A stretch of DNA of 64,000 bases from Sisyra terminalis (GCA_958496175.1 OY292274.1:4402001-4466000), one strand, 5' to 3'. Counted from the first letter of the stretch, positions 1 through 12,739 are shown. Notes: a model not told the origin generated them from the sequence alone. Numbers and translations: made by a program.

Positions 1-78
1 AAAGAAAATTATTTCTGTTAAAAATAATAAAAAATCATTAATAGGTATTATTATAAGGTAACCATCTGGATAACTTAC

Positions 79-3000
79 AAAGAAACTCGATTCATACAAT
101 AAAACTTTGGGGTTTTAGTTTGAGCGTTAGGTACTAAAAGCCCCCAATATTTATCCAAAAACATTAACAAAACTCCTAAAGAATGAATCATAATCTCACA
201 AGAAAAATCCAATACAGTTTGCAAATATATTTGCCTCTCCTCAGCTGATGCATTCTGTGGCTCAGTCGCTAACTGGAGATTAAGTACTTTCTTTTTGCAT
301 GTTTCAAAGGCTGTAAAAATAAAAAAAAACTAGTTTTTTTTTTCTTAAAAACTTGTGAAATGATATTAATTTGTTGCAACAAAGATTGAAAGTAAATATA
401 AAATTCTTATTACACATATTTTGTATCGAATATTTTATAATATAGGAATATTTAGTTTGTGCAAATACTCACAATGAGTTTTCCTAGAGAATATTTGTAA
501 TCGGCATGATGGATTTGTGTCGGATAATGAATCGGGGTTTCTGGGGTCATTAATCAAAGTCAACAATTCCTTTATAAATTTGTCAGCAGTTTTATTAACG
601 GTAACGATTTTGTAAGGTCTTATTTGGCTATAGAGTCCTTTAGTAATACGAAAGTAGAAGCTACAGTCGATTATATCTGGTAGTACTGATAATTGAAAAG
701 TTTCAAGATTGAAAAAAGCCGCTCCTATTTTACTCTTGTCCCATATGATACTCAAGACAATACGTTCATCGCGATCATTTTGGTTGGCGATTAATGCATT
801 TTGGTTGGAAGTACTTGGTTGATCAATATCATCGTTGATTACATTACTGAAATTTCAAATTATAAATATATCATATTGTAAATCAAATGTTGTATATATT
901 TTTTCAATTTTATTAACTAAACAGTAGGAAGTGGTATTTAGAGATAAGGGAACTAAGTAAAAGCTTTTGAAAACTTATCAGCTATCACTCTAGACTAAAT
1001 ACAAAGATTTATGTTCGGCAGGTATTCATAAGCTAGTAGATATTTCTAAATGTAGAAACAACTTGAGTTACCAACAAATGATTTCTGCATAAGGGTTGTA
1101 AGATACATTATCTTTAGAATCAACCAATTCTATTTTTTTTTTAAGTGACAATGATTTCGTAAAAAAGATGAATATTGATAAGTTTCTAATTTAAATAATC
1201 CGCATATTGTACAAATACTATTAAATATACTTAGTACATATACTCATGGATTGAAATCGTGAGTTTTGTTCATTTAAACTACTATTTGGTTGTAGCACCT
1301 CTATTTTTAATAACAGCCTGAATTCTCGACAGTATGCTGTTGATACAATGACTAATCAATTCTTTAACTTTAGCACTGTTTCGCCATGTATTAGTAATAT
1401 TAGATTTTAGAATATCAAGTAACAGATCAATGGAATGGTAAACTTGGGGTTTAAAGTACTCCAAATACTATCAATAGGATTAAAATCACGTGAATAATCC
1501 GACCACGGAAGACTTGGGATTCCGGAGGTGTTCAATTTGTTTTTAATGCACTGGACACGAAGTTTGTAAAAGTCGGGTGTTAACGTGACAGAGGTTACTT
1601 TTCAGCAACAATTTATTTATTTCAAACTGAGCCGTTGTTAACTTCGAAATAACATAAATGATACAGTCTGGACTTCAGCTGACAGTGGATTTTAGTATAT
1701 ATATAGTATTTGTTCTCATGGACTACAATGGATATTTGGAACTTCGTGTCGCTAGTACTACCCGCACAGTATAATAAAATGTACAATAATAGAGTAAATT
1801 AAAATATTTTTTTGGAACGTATTTTTATTTTTAAAGGACAAACCTCAAATATTTTATCGGCTTTAATCTCTGCCATATATGCACTGTTTAAAAATTAATT
1901 TATAATAAAATTTTTAGCTACGTTTAAAACGTTGAGAAAACAAATTGGTTCAATTGGTGCCTAATGGTTTTTGCAATCGCTGCCATAATTATTGTACAAC
2001 AAAAAGCAAAGACAATGAAACGGCGTAAATAAGATTCAACATTCTTCGTGTCACTTCTACTTAAACGAGACAATTAAAGGCTATAGAGTAGAGATGCCAC
2101 AAATATGCGGTATTCGGCCTATTCGGCTACTTTTTTAAATATTCGATATTCGGCCGAATACCAAATCATCAAAAAAAAAAAAAAACATTTTTTAATCAAA
2201 AATGTATATAGGGAAGCGGAAAGCAATGTTGTTTTCTTAACATAAAATTAAAACACAAAATTTTTACACAAGCTTTAATTTCGAAGCATATAATACCGAA
2301 TTTGTATTCCTTTGGGAATTTATTTAACCATTTCAGTATAGAGCATAGAATAACAAATATTTTTAATTTTTTGTGAGTTAACTAGTCACGATAATCAAAA
2401 AATGTTTTTAGGTACGACTTTAAAATTACTTATAAACCGATAAATGGCCATTGAATGTCGATAGGTTTAGTAATGACATTACTTTTCGATCCTCTAATAT
2501 TTATTTTAATCATAAATTTCTACACTTATTATAAAATAAAATCAATCTGTTATACGTTGTGATGGGCAAAAATTAGAAATAAAACTAAAATTCGAAAACT
2601 ATTCGGTGTTCGACTATTCACACCGAACAGTAAATTAGGAAAAAATGCGTAATATTACTCAGAAAGGCTTTTATTTCACCAATAGCTTTTAACTTATAAA
2701 TTTATTTTACCATAGCATATTAATACTTAAAATCTATCAGTGGTAAGTTATGATGAATGAAAACAAGATTTTCAGCGTTTTTTGATAGCAAACGATTTCG
2801 CTTTTCCTCATAAATTATAAAGTTAAATTATAAATTATAAAGTAGGTTTAAACTTTAAACTACACTCGCTAACGGTACTAAGTGTCGCCGAATATTCGGC
2901 GCTTCGGCCAAGAGACTCACTGAATATTCGGTATTCAGCCAAATCACTATTCATGGCATCTTTACTATAGAGCTCTTTTGTGATAGTTGTATTTCTTTAA

Positions 3001-4619
3001 AATTACATTTTGGTAGAAAAGTATGTAACTCTTTCATGAAACGGTTCAGTCATACTTATTAGGGTGTCCGTTATTTCCCAAATTGATTTTTTTACAGCGA
3101 TCGCCCCCTGAATTTTTAGTTTAAGATATAAAAAAAATTATCCAATACAACTAAGCTCTAAATTTCTTGCTTAAACCGTGCCAGAATCATGTTACTTTTA
3201 CCATTTAACTAACATGGGATTCTTTGACTTTTTACTTTTAATTTTTTTCTGAGAAACAAATGTATGAAAAGATTTAAGGTTAAATTATTCTGACGTAAAA
3301 TTTAACGTTCTATAAAAAAGGTTCCATATGAATTTTCGATTAAATCACTCCATTAAAAGTTATTCAACATTTAACTTGAATTAATTTGTATTTTGTAATT
3401 TATTCAACATTTAATTTGTTCACTTCAAGTTCTAAGAAATTTCTCATAGATGGCGTCAGGTGAAATGGTAAAAATTCGAATTTTAATTGAACTTTTGTCG
3501 ATAGTCTCATTAATTAGTACGATATTCACTTCGTAAGTACAAAATATTGATTAAAGTACGAAAATTTATCCTGAATAAATTGAATTTCATAACTATAGCC
3601 AACTATAGCGAATTCGGATCTTATGTCACCTGTTTTAATTGTCAAAAAATGAGTATTTTTGTTTAACTTACAGTTCAAGCTGGTTCAAGCCATAAAATTT
3701 ACACAAATAATCACTGGCGCTCTAATAATAATAATTTTTATCTTCTCTTCCAATGATTTTATAGTTAAAAAAAGTAAAAATGAGCAAAAAGTTGAAATTA
3801 TTGCAAGATTTATATTAGGCACAAATTGAATGTTGAATAACTTTTAATTGAGTGATTTAATCGAAAATTCATATGAAACCTTTTTTATAGAACGTTAAAT
3901 TTTACGTCAGAATAATTTGACCTTAAATCTTTTCATACATTTGTTTCTCAGAAAAAAATAAAAAGTAAAAAGTCAAATAATCCCATGTTATTTAAATGGT
4001 AAAAGTAACATGATTCCGGCACGGTTTAATCAAGAAATTAAGAGCTTAATTGTATTGGATAATTTTTTTTGTATCTTAAACTAAAAATTCAGGCGATCGC
4101 TGTAAAAAAATCAATTTGGAAAATAACGGACACCCTAATACTTATAGACTTAGATGTTAAAATAAGAATTTTAAAGTTTGACTTTTCATTAGATCTGATA
4201 ATATTTTAACAATGAAAGCAGTACACTACCGAGCCTCCCAAATAATGAAGAAATAAATTGTACCAATAATGCTACCCTTCTTAGAAATAGTATACTTTTG
4301 TCGTTCACGTACCTATTGTATGAAGCATTTTCTTCAGTCTGAAACCCTTCGCTTGCCGTAGTATTCAAATCATTTCTACAAGTTTATGAAAGATTAATTT
4401 TTTTATAAGTATACAATGTAAATATAACGGAAAATCCTTACTCATTGTATAATACATTTTCTTCGGTGAGAAATTCTCTTCCTGCATTATTCAAATCATA
4501 ATTTTCATCGAACCTAATACAAAAAATAATATAAATTGATTAAATCAAAGTATATTAAAATTAAGAAAATGTAAATCTTACTCGTCAGTATAAAACGAAT
4601 CATTTTCGTTGGAATTCAT
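79..4619 (-). CDS. MSH5: MSH5 (MutS homolog 5), 5' part, five coding exons
   Basis: Coding exons read on the minus strand are 4582-4619, 4442-4513, 4313-4375, 473-846 and 79-310. All have AG/GT borders and phases 2,2,2,1,2 that join without a stop, giving about 259 residues; the gene continues beyond position 1. Exon 4 begins the MutS-like N-terminal region with LSIIWDKSKIGAAFFNLETF and then VLPDI; exon 5 has EIMIHSLGVLLMFLD. Both match the layout of the MSH5 N-terminal domain (an acidic leader, then a 'W..G.AYYD..' strand, then an 'ALG.LL.FL' helix). MSH5 pairs with MSH4 as MutS-gamma and stabilises meiotic crossover intermediates in the nucleus; the ATPase part lies outside the window. The first three exons are tiny, and exons 2 and 3 encode related acidic repeats ending TEEN-x-x-YN. 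The intron 847-4312 holds several transposable elements. The family call is from remembered motifs, not a search. Confidence 0.72.
1282..1570 (-). pseudogene. Tc1-like transposase C-terminal remnant
   Basis: Translated on the minus strand, PWSDYSRDFNPIDSIW resembles the 'WP.QSPDLNPIE.LW' block around the third catalytic residue of Tc1-like transposases, followed by the usual helical tail (residues such as ILKSNITNTWRNS and ending in RIQAVIKNRGATTK). There are stops and a frameshift near 1465, and the DNA-binding half is missing. It lies in the large MSH5 intron and is dead. Confidence 0.55.
2089..2964. mobile_element. hAT-type non-autonomous element (TAGAGATGCCA ends)
   Basis: The element starts TAGAGATGCCAC and ends GGCATCTTTA, imperfect terminal inverted repeats. 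It is flanked by perfect 8-bp direct repeats CTATAGAG at 2081-2088 and 2965-2972, the target-site length of hAT elements. Sub-terminal TATTCGG motifs recur at both ends. No transposase reading frame remains. It sits in the MSH5 intron. Confidence 0.8.
3060..4137. mobile_element. Foldback element, family FB-1 (TAGGGTGTCCG ends)
   Basis: The left end TAGGGTGTCCGTTATTTCCC is repeated in inverted orientation at the right end. The two arms are inverted copies of each other for roughly 300 bp (left from 3060, right down from 4137), leaving a central unique segment. Perfect 8-bp direct repeats ATACTTAT flank it at 3052-3059 and 4138-4145, which suggests hAT-type mobilisation. No coding sequence. Further copies of the family are at 43843-45378. 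Confidence 0.85.
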
Positions 4620-4749
4620 TTTTATTTCTACTAAGTAATCAGATTATTTAATTTTTTCGAACAATTCTTTCGATTGTTTACTGTTTTATAAACAGTTATT
4701 TTTCTTATTTTGTTTTGTTTTTTTGAATACAACATACTCCAATACTTAC

Positions 4750-4890
4750 CTCGCGCCGCTTTGAGTACTCCAAGGTCATTTTTATCTTCTTTGGGAGCGC
4801 CGAGAGCCCTATAATGCGCTGTGCACGTATGCAAGTGAAAAGAATAACACAAACTATTAATAATAAAGCAATCGAAGGTCATTTTAAAAA
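4750..4890 (-). other. Probable leader exon of MSH5
   Basis: Minus-strand sequence comparatively rich in G+C and CpG ends in GCGCGAG followed by GTAAGT, a strong splice donor (intron starts at 4749). Splicing to an acceptor at TAG/4627 would join it to the exon carrying the ATG at 4619. Its upper boundary is unclear. The open frame through this exon (from an ATG at 4882) would join in frame to MSH5, so it might be coding rather than leader; the first residues would be hydrophobic and are unlike known MSH5 proteins, so I favour an untranslated exon. Confidence 0.45.
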
Positions 4891-4940
4891 AAATATTTTA
4901 TTCAATTAATTTTACACAATATTTAACATCGTATGAACTA

Positions 4941-4975
4941 ATTATATTATATTATATTATATTATATTATATTAT
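4941..4975. repeat. (ATTAT)7 pentanucleotide microsatellite
   Basis: Seven uninterrupted ATTAT units lie just upstream of the presumed MSH5 leader exon. Confidence 0.9.
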
Positions 4976-6365
4976 ATTTGTAGCACCAGAATAGATTGAT
5001 AAAAGACGTTAATATTTGTAATATACATTTGTATAAGTAATTTTAGATAAATATGTTAAGTTTTATTATTTATTTAATATACACATATTATGAAAATATT
5101 TTATATTACTTTAGGTACATTAAGCAAATATTTTTAGTATTTGTAGATATGCATATAGTAGTTATAACAAAATTAATAATTCTTAATATATTTATAGATA
5201 CTTATATTCTTAAATAAGGTAACTTCATATTATTATGATTTATTGATTTTATTTTTTCCTATAAACGCAGAAAATTCCTAAGAAAATTGAGTATTTGTGA
5301 AGTTCTTAATCAACATATTACTTATACAATTTTTCAATTGCAAATGCTGGATCAGTTTGAATTGACGAAATAATTAAATTCCACACACGCAACTTCAAAA
5401 TTTTATAAAATTTTAACCATCACATATCAAAATATTGTTGTTTTAACCGATATAATTATGCTATTTGAAATTTTTTGCAAATAATGACAAAAGTTTTAAC
5501 AGATCATATGTTCAAAAAGAATCGATTCGTAAAAAAAAAACTTTTGCACAAATTATTAAGTGATATCCGGAAATAAATTGTTTTTCGAAAATTTTGACAT
5601 TTCGTTAGATGCATTTAGGTATCACTTTTGTAGATGACTTAACCAATTGAAAATTTTGCCAAAATATAAAACTTCCTTTTTGAAAAGTACTAAACCGTTT
5701 TCCCATTAATATGCTCTTCCAAAACTTATTTGTGAAATTTTGTAGTTGCACTTTTTTCTTGAGTTATTCATATATGGAGTTTCTAATGTTTCTCTTATAA
5801 TTTATGTGTAAAAATATCAAAAGAATCAAAAAAACCAATTACGATTGAACCAAAAACTATGAATACTCCACAATATACGAAGCTTTAAAGAAAAATGAAT
5901 ATGTCCTGAACTTTGTCAAAGTTTTCGTAATGTTTATGTAAATGTTTCGTAATGTAAAACAAGCGGTTTTTTTCAAAGAATAGTTGAGCTCAAAAGGATA
6001 ATGAATCTAATCCAAGAAATAGATTTGTCAGAAATATGTTTGATATATGAAAGACAATAAATGGCTTCAGACTAAAAGGGAAATCTATAATTCCGCTCCC
6101 TTTTCAAGATAATAGAAAAAAATAAACATTGTTGCTAACCGGTTTAATCCACTTCACGACATTTTAGTTTATTAAAAATATCAAACAATAATTAAAATCA
6201 AATAAATGCATGTTTCATTAGAGAAATTTTTTGAATACAAATTGTTTGAAACAAATCTTGGAATGAATTTAAGTATATACAAACAATTCATTAATCCACA
6301 AGTATCATAGCTAAATTTAGTGATTTCCTTTAGCTTAAAACCATTAAAAACTATATAACGGAATA
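4976..6365. other. Intergenic AT-rich DNA between MSH5 and the 12-exon gene
   Basis: Only short, stop-rich frames and homopolymer runs are visible. It should contain the MSH5 promoter at its left side (minus strand, near 4.9-5.2 kb), but no specific element can be named. Confidence 0.5.
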
Positions 6366-6367
6366 TG

Positions 6368-6563
6368 TTAATCAAAATACAACTCTTTAAAGAAAAGATT
6401 GTAGCTTTTGGAGCCAAAACCGCGTGATTTGATGGACTATGTCGTCAACGTTTCGCAACCCCTTCGTTGTCGTCAAATGTTGACTACATAGTCCATTAAA
6501 TCACCCAGCTTTGAATCCGAAAGCTCCAACCTATTCTCTAAAGAGTTGTATTTTGATTAAAAC
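6368..6563. repeat. Compact palindrome (foldback MITE)
   Basis: The segment beginning TTAATCAAAATACAACTCTT returns in inverted form ending AAGAGTTGTATTTTGATTAA. The arms are about 90 bp each, with several mismatches, around a centre near 6462. It is non-coding and lies about 200 bp past the end of the 12-exon gene. Confidence 0.75.
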
Positions 6564-6739
6564 CGACCGTGAAAGCTTTAAATCTTAAAATCGGAATATA
6601 TTAGTTTGAAAGAATATAATTGTAACGCACATGAGGTTTTCAGCAAATTTGGAATATATTTTTGCCGTGAATATATGCAGAAAATAATACTTACAACTTT
6701 TATGAAAAGGAAAGGATAACAACATGATTTTGCTTCAAT

Positions 6740-6745
6740 TTTATT
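6740..6745 (-). promoter_or_regulatory. Poly(A) signal AATAAA of the 12-exon gene
   Basis: AATAAA on the minus strand lies about 20 nt after the stop codon at 6766-6768. It is the nearest canonical signal and suggests a very short 3' UTR. Confidence 0.5.
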
Positions 6746-6765
6746 TTGTGAAACACAAAGATTAA

Positions 6766-9700
6766 TTAATTCGATAAAAGATTGTTAGTTTTGAATACAA
6801 TTGGTTTGTAACTTTTACCAGGCGTAAAAGGTTGTGGATGAAGTGTTGATAACGGTGATTTAGAAATGTGCTGCATTTCTTGTTCTACTTCAAAATTGAA
6901 TTTTTGATTCGTAAAACTATCAACGTGACTGTTATCGATTTCTATTGTTAAAACATTATTTAAATTTGCTATTATCTTTTGATTTTCTGATTTTAAATTT
7001 GTAACTAAAACTGATTCTATATTTTGAATGTTTGATGAATTGAGCAGTAAAGCGTTTGAATTTTTTTCCGCAGATGTGATTTCGAATGATGTCTCATTTA
7101 TTTGAAGATTAGATCCGTTGTCCGCAATGATTTCTCGATCACCAGCTGGACTCAATGATCTAATGAAAACATTAAAAATGTTGTAATTGTAAATGTATAA
7201 ATATAAGAAAAGAAAACTTGAAATGAAATTACGTAAGCACCTTAAACTTACTTGATTAAATTATTTGGTATAGCAAGTTCACCTCAGCTTGTTTTTAACC
7301 TTTAAACCATGTTTTTTAATTATGTAGTAGTTCAATGTTGTAAAATGTTGAAAAGTTTTGATGATAGAATATTGATGACTAGATTATTGTATAATTGAGT
7401 TATCTGTTCCCGTATTAGTACCTGAACAAAGTAGGTATTATGATGAATATTAGTATTTCAGTCAATTTTCCGTATTCCACAATTGTCTGTTCATTGGTTT
7501 TTTAAGCTTTAGCATTAGTAGTCAGTCAGAGTTAGTCAGTTGGTCTTATTTTTTGGATAATAATTTGTACCAACAAAGGAAATATTCTTTTGGAAAAATA
7601 CGGATGAAACTATTTAAAAATCGTAAGTGCTAATTAGTGTTTCAGAATGGAAATCACTATCAGGTGGGTTTCAATTAATCATTTTTTAAACAATATTGGA
7701 AGTCATTACCGTTCATATTACTCCAGTGACCCCTCTGGTATTTTGTGTACCAAGGTTTAATGATAATAAAATACTTTAGGTAACTAACAAAAATAGAAAT
7801 GAAATACTCCAACTTGAAAGTCCTTGATAAGGATAGACAGTATTGAAAAAATAGTATAACTATGCAAAAAATTAAACTTACTGTGCAACAGGAGACAAAA
7901 AAGAACATAAGAATATTATAATCAAATAACATTGATTAATCTCCCAATAGCGTTTATTAAATCTCTGATCAGTTCTTATGATTTGAAAGTACTATAAAAG
8001 TACATAACACTAACGGTAACAATATTGTTTCAAATAGTTCTCATTAGTAGCTTTCCATAAGAGTAGCTTATTATTTACATCTTGAAAATTTATTTACAGG
8101 GTACTTGAAAAAGTCAATTTGAATAGTTAATTATCTTTGTTTTATAATTTCTTAAAGTTCGATATGTTTAAAAATTCAATGTCTTGTACTATACCTAGCT
8201 CTTAGTCGAGGAATATGCCGCGGTGAATGTGATCTTGTATTTGGTTGTGATAATTCTGAATCTGAACTAGTTGGCACAGCTCCATGAGCAAAATCTCGAC
8301 GATAATTATCCGAATGTGGACTTGCACTCCCTTCAACTACACAGACTGAAATTATGTATCACATAGAAATTTATGCTTTGAATGATAACTCAACAAAACC
8401 AAAAATATTTCTAAAGTAAAGTCCATTTTTGGACCAATATATGATATCCAAATTTTTGGGAACTGGAGTAATAATATTCATTTCATTTCAGTTATAAATT
8501 TATGATGTTTAAAAACCATTGCTTTTCAATTATAAAACGAAAGATTTTTTATTTTAATAAAAGCATTTTTAAAGCAGTCTATCAGCAATGAAGCAAAAAT
8601 TGATCAAAGCTTGTATTTTAAGGAAAAGCTTTTGTACCTTCATGAAATGTATGGCCGTGTGAAGCTTTTGGCATATTGTAAACAACTTGAGGGTGAACCG
8701 TTGTAGGTTGCTCAATACTTCCATCGTTTACAAATCTATTTAAAAAAAAGAATACAAAAGAATACATTATTTCAACATCTTCCACAAATATAACTGTTAA
8801 CTAACCGTGATGAAACACCTCTATAATCTCTATATTCTCGTGTCGGTTGACGGTATTCGGATAAAATTTCTGTAGCCGAAGTTTTGATAATACCATCATC
8901 ACTAGTTCTAATAGACGGACTAGAACGAAGATCTTTTTTATAAAGTCTGCAACATATTTATAATCGAGTGAATATTTTTTCTTGATTTCTTTTACTAGAA
9001 TAAAATATTTTACCGTTTTGATTTATCCATAATTACTGTAGGCTCAAGTGCCAAATCTGAACGCAAATATTCTTTAGAGGTGTTGTCCAATATGTTATTA
9101 TTTCTTTCTTTTCTATTCTGTGACTTGCTCATTTTTTGTTCGATTATTTTATTCACATAAGGGGTTCGAGTATCTTTCGTTAGCAATTTGCTGGAGTGAT
9201 TAGTTGGTGATGGGGCAGGAGATGAAACGGCTCCGTCAGGATCAGGTCTTGACTAATTGAAAAAAAAATTAAACTTAATGAAAATATTCTACTACATAAC
9301 GATAATGTGACGACAAAAAGCTAAATTATTCCAATTTAAAATATAATAAGTAAATGAAATCTTTTGGGTATAAGATAAAAATCATACTTGATTATGTTCC
9401 CAATTAGGTGAGTTTTGTTTTGGATCATCCATGGAAAACAACCGTAATTGCTGGCGAATTGAGGCTTTTTCTCGCGCTCGTTTTCTTTGAAATTCTTCTT
9501 CAACCCGTTGCATTGCTTGCAATTCGCACAAGCGTTGCCGTTCTTTTCTTTCGGCTTCTTTTGATAACTTTTCTGCAATACGTCGCCGTTCAATCTGCCT
9601 TACCGTACTTTGGAATGTAAATCTTTTGCCTTTTCCTTTGTGAATTTTTCCGCTGTTTTCATCCATCTTGTACGATTGCTTCAATTCAGGTGATGGAGTA

Positions 9701-12700
9701 CGATTGAGTTGGCGCATTTCATGGGTAATATTATCACAAGATTTCGACAACGGTAATTTTCTTAGACCGCGATTAAATTCTTTTCGACATGGTATTTCAA
9801 TTGATTTTACTTTTGCAGCACGCAAATCTCGTTGGCGATTTGGTTGCTCCAATTTCTTGTTACGAATTTCGACTTGATCTGAATTATTTGTTTTTGGAGA
9901 ATCGTTTTTCTCCTCAAATGATGGCAAATACATAATATGACCCCCGTTAGCTAAATATGTAAATGATGGCGTTTTTAACATAATCGGTTCTTTATCATGA
10001 AACATTGTCTTGTCTTCCTCGTCACTTTGAGTTCTTGATAATCTAAATCTAATAAACAATTATTATTATAGAATGTAGTTACTAATCTTTATTATAGAAA
10101 CTTACGTGTGATTTAATGAGTTTGGTGCCGATGAACTTAAAAACCAATTTGCATCAACGTGATCCTGAGGTGATTCATCAACGCTTCTAACTTTTGTAGC
10201 CAAAGCAGCTCCAAGCGATCGTTTAAGTTTTTGTAGACTATTAAATCCCTGATTTGATTTTGACTGTAATTTTTTAAACGTATTAAAATGCGAATAACAG
10301 TGTACATTTATCTAACAAACCTTGTCACTTTCAGCATATTGAGCGAGATGTGTTTCACGAGGTAAAGATAAACTAAATACATGACTTCGAGCATTAAATC
10401 TAACATCAGTTGGAGTTTCAGGTTTTGTGTTTTCTCCTCCTCCATCTGAACTTGACGCTTCTTCATCTAAATCTTGTTGAGGTGTCCATGCGACAAGATT
10501 TGGACGATTATTCGTCATCTAAAAATTTAAATAATAAAAGAAATGACATGTATAAACATATTAATTAAACCTTTGGTTGCAAAATGGGTTGAGGTGGTGG
10601 TTCTGTTATATCTTCCATCAAAGCTGGACCGGCATCTCCTGATATTCCAGAATCACCACTCTTATCTTGGCTAGATCTTTGTCCTAATAAAGGTATTGTT
10701 GGAATTGGTCGAGACAACCTTTCGATCCTATCTTCTAGTAACATCTAAAAATAGTTTTAATTAATTCATTTTGATTTTATTGTTTAATAATTCTTACTGG
10801 GCTATCGTCGTTTTCATTGGGATTGTTTGACTGGTTGAAAGTATCAACTACAGATAGTAATCGCCAAGCAGTCGCCGGTGAAAATCTTGGAATATCCAAT
10901 TGCTTTTTAGGTAGAGTTGGTCGTAGCTTCATTGATATATCATTACCGTTGTGGTTCGTTTCTTCAAAATCGGGCTCACTAGATAGAGCAGACTCAGAAG
11001 AACTAGGTTGAGGTAGTTTATACGTCATATTTTCTAAGTTATTTAACTTATTATTTCTTTCTTTTCTTGTTATTTTTTCATCCAGAATTTTTGGAAGCTC
11101 AACTGGTTTTTGTTCATTTTCATGATCCATTCCGAAATAAAATGTCTTTGCAGGTGTTTTAAAGTCATCAGGTTTTCGTTGCTCGGTTCGGCGCGTAGGA
11201 GATTGTTCCGGTGTACTTTCTTTTCCTGATGGTTGACCACGACTAGTACCACCATCGGTTGCTTGGCTTTCCTGAGATGATGATTCACGACTATATTTTG
11301 ATAAACGAGCTGCATCTTCATTAAACTGATCAACTTTTATTTGCGACTTTTCGACATTTTCTCTGAATCCATTAATAAGTCGCTGCTTAGCCGGAATATT
11401 GTGATGATCCATAGTCACCATTTTGCTATTACTACTGTTGTTTTGAGACTCTTGTCCTGGTTGAACCAATGATTTTTGTTTGATTTCTTCATTTCGAGAA
11501 TTTCTCTCTCGTTCAGCTTTTTGTTGTTTGTTGGAATATCCATTGGTGAAGGGTTTGTTTTCTAATTCATACTTCATAGGAGGCTTGCTTACTTGCGTTT
11601 TAATTTTATCCATGACTCGTAATTTTTGTGTTACGGCTCGAAGTTCAGCCTGGAATTCAGGCGAGCTTAAACTACGCTGCATAATGGCCGGGGGTGCTGA
11701 TGTGCGTTTACTTGGCCGAACTTCTACTTCACGTTCACGGCCTCGAATTAGCACACCACCTTCACCTCTTTCTTCAAAACGTTCCTTATTTCTCATGTTA
11801 TATCTGTTACGACGTTCTGGGGGTTCTATTACATATTCTCTAGGTTTGCTTTCTATTCTACTTTCGTGAAGTTCCCGAGTCTCTAGCATTGGATCAGATC
11901 TGTATCCATTTGATTGGTGTATTTCTTTTTCTGGAACTCTTCGTTCTTCGATAGATGATCGATGATGCGATTGATTGTGCTTATGAGTTTCGGCTCGGGT
12001 TTTAAATAAACGTAAACGTCGCTGAGGAGCAGCACTATCAGATGTATCACCTCCCGATGTAAGTTCCCAATGATAACTATCCGGTGATGATGTATCACCC
12101 TAAAATATTATCAATGTAGAAGTGAATTTTAATAAAAATAATTTATTTCCTACCATTATAGGAGGAGCTGGAGCTTTATATTTTTTACGACCTCGGGATA
12201 TGCGATTTTTTGCACCAACCCCAAATCCATCGCTACTATTACCATGGTTATTATTTGTACGTAAGTCAGGTTCCGAACCAAATCGTTTAGCTTGAGCTGC
12301 AAAAGTATTACCGTCCCTATCTTTATATATGTGATGTGTCCGACCTCGATGCATTTGATGGTCATTGTGTTGCGTTCGATGTACACTATTAGATCGAATC
12401 ATACCCTACAAGAAAGATGATATTTTCTTATTTGAAACTTAAAAATACAAACAAATGTCGAACATTATGTTGAAATTCGTCGGAATTTCTTCGAAAACTA
12501 CGCCCTCCTCGAATTGTCCCTTCGGAGTTGAGAATTGCTCCATTATCAGTGGTTCGTAAACGTTGGCCAATTCCACCTTCTGGTAATACTTTCAAGTGCG
12601 GTACTCGTTGCAAATCTCTGGGAAACGAGTGCGCCCATTGTTGTTGTATAGGTGGGCCGAGAATCGCCCTACCATTTGCCGTAGGTCCATGCGAATTATG

Positions 12701-12709
12701 ATTTCCCAT
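6766..12709 (-). CDS. Twelve-exon gene for a large, mostly disordered coiled-coil protein of unknown function
   Basis: Exons on the minus strand: 12464-12709, 12154-12405, 10798-12099, 10571-10744, 10321-10518, 10106-10263, 9388-10048, 9014-9252, 8806-8946, 8638-8735, 8195-8345 and 6766-7159. Every intron has AG/GT borders and phases agree throughout, giving 4,014 coding bases (1,337 residues). Most introns are under 250 bp; the last is about 1 kb and that between exons 10 and 11 is 292 bp. The start ATG at 12709 follows an in-frame stop and a short upstream frame; the protein begins MGNHNS, fitting the MGxxxS N-myristoylation pattern. Most of the chain is rich in S, N, Q, E, K and R. Recognisable blocks are APAPPIM (about residue 160), SSPEFQAELRAVTQKLR, RFSPATAWRLLSVV (before 600), DKSGDSGISGD (about 630) and a basic, charged coiled coil near 925-985 (RRRIAEKLSKEAERKERQRL and on). 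No enzyme domain is visible. It is probably a membrane-associated scaffold or cytoskeletal protein, but I do not recognise it. The donor of exon 1 (AAT|GTTCGA) is weak. Confidence 0.85.
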
Positions 12710-12739
12710 TTTATTCGCCACTTACATCCATTATTTCTA

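Noticed and set aside
7675..7932. Possible alternative exon in the last intron of the large gene (good pyrimidine tract before CACAG)
   Set aside because: No convincing donor and low-quality peptide; splicing 8195 directly to 7159 keeps the frame without it.
9336..12386. Several overlapping open frames of 64-129 codons on both strands within the large gene
   Set aside because: They are shadows of the coding exons in other frames; the exon chain with consistent splice phases explains the region.
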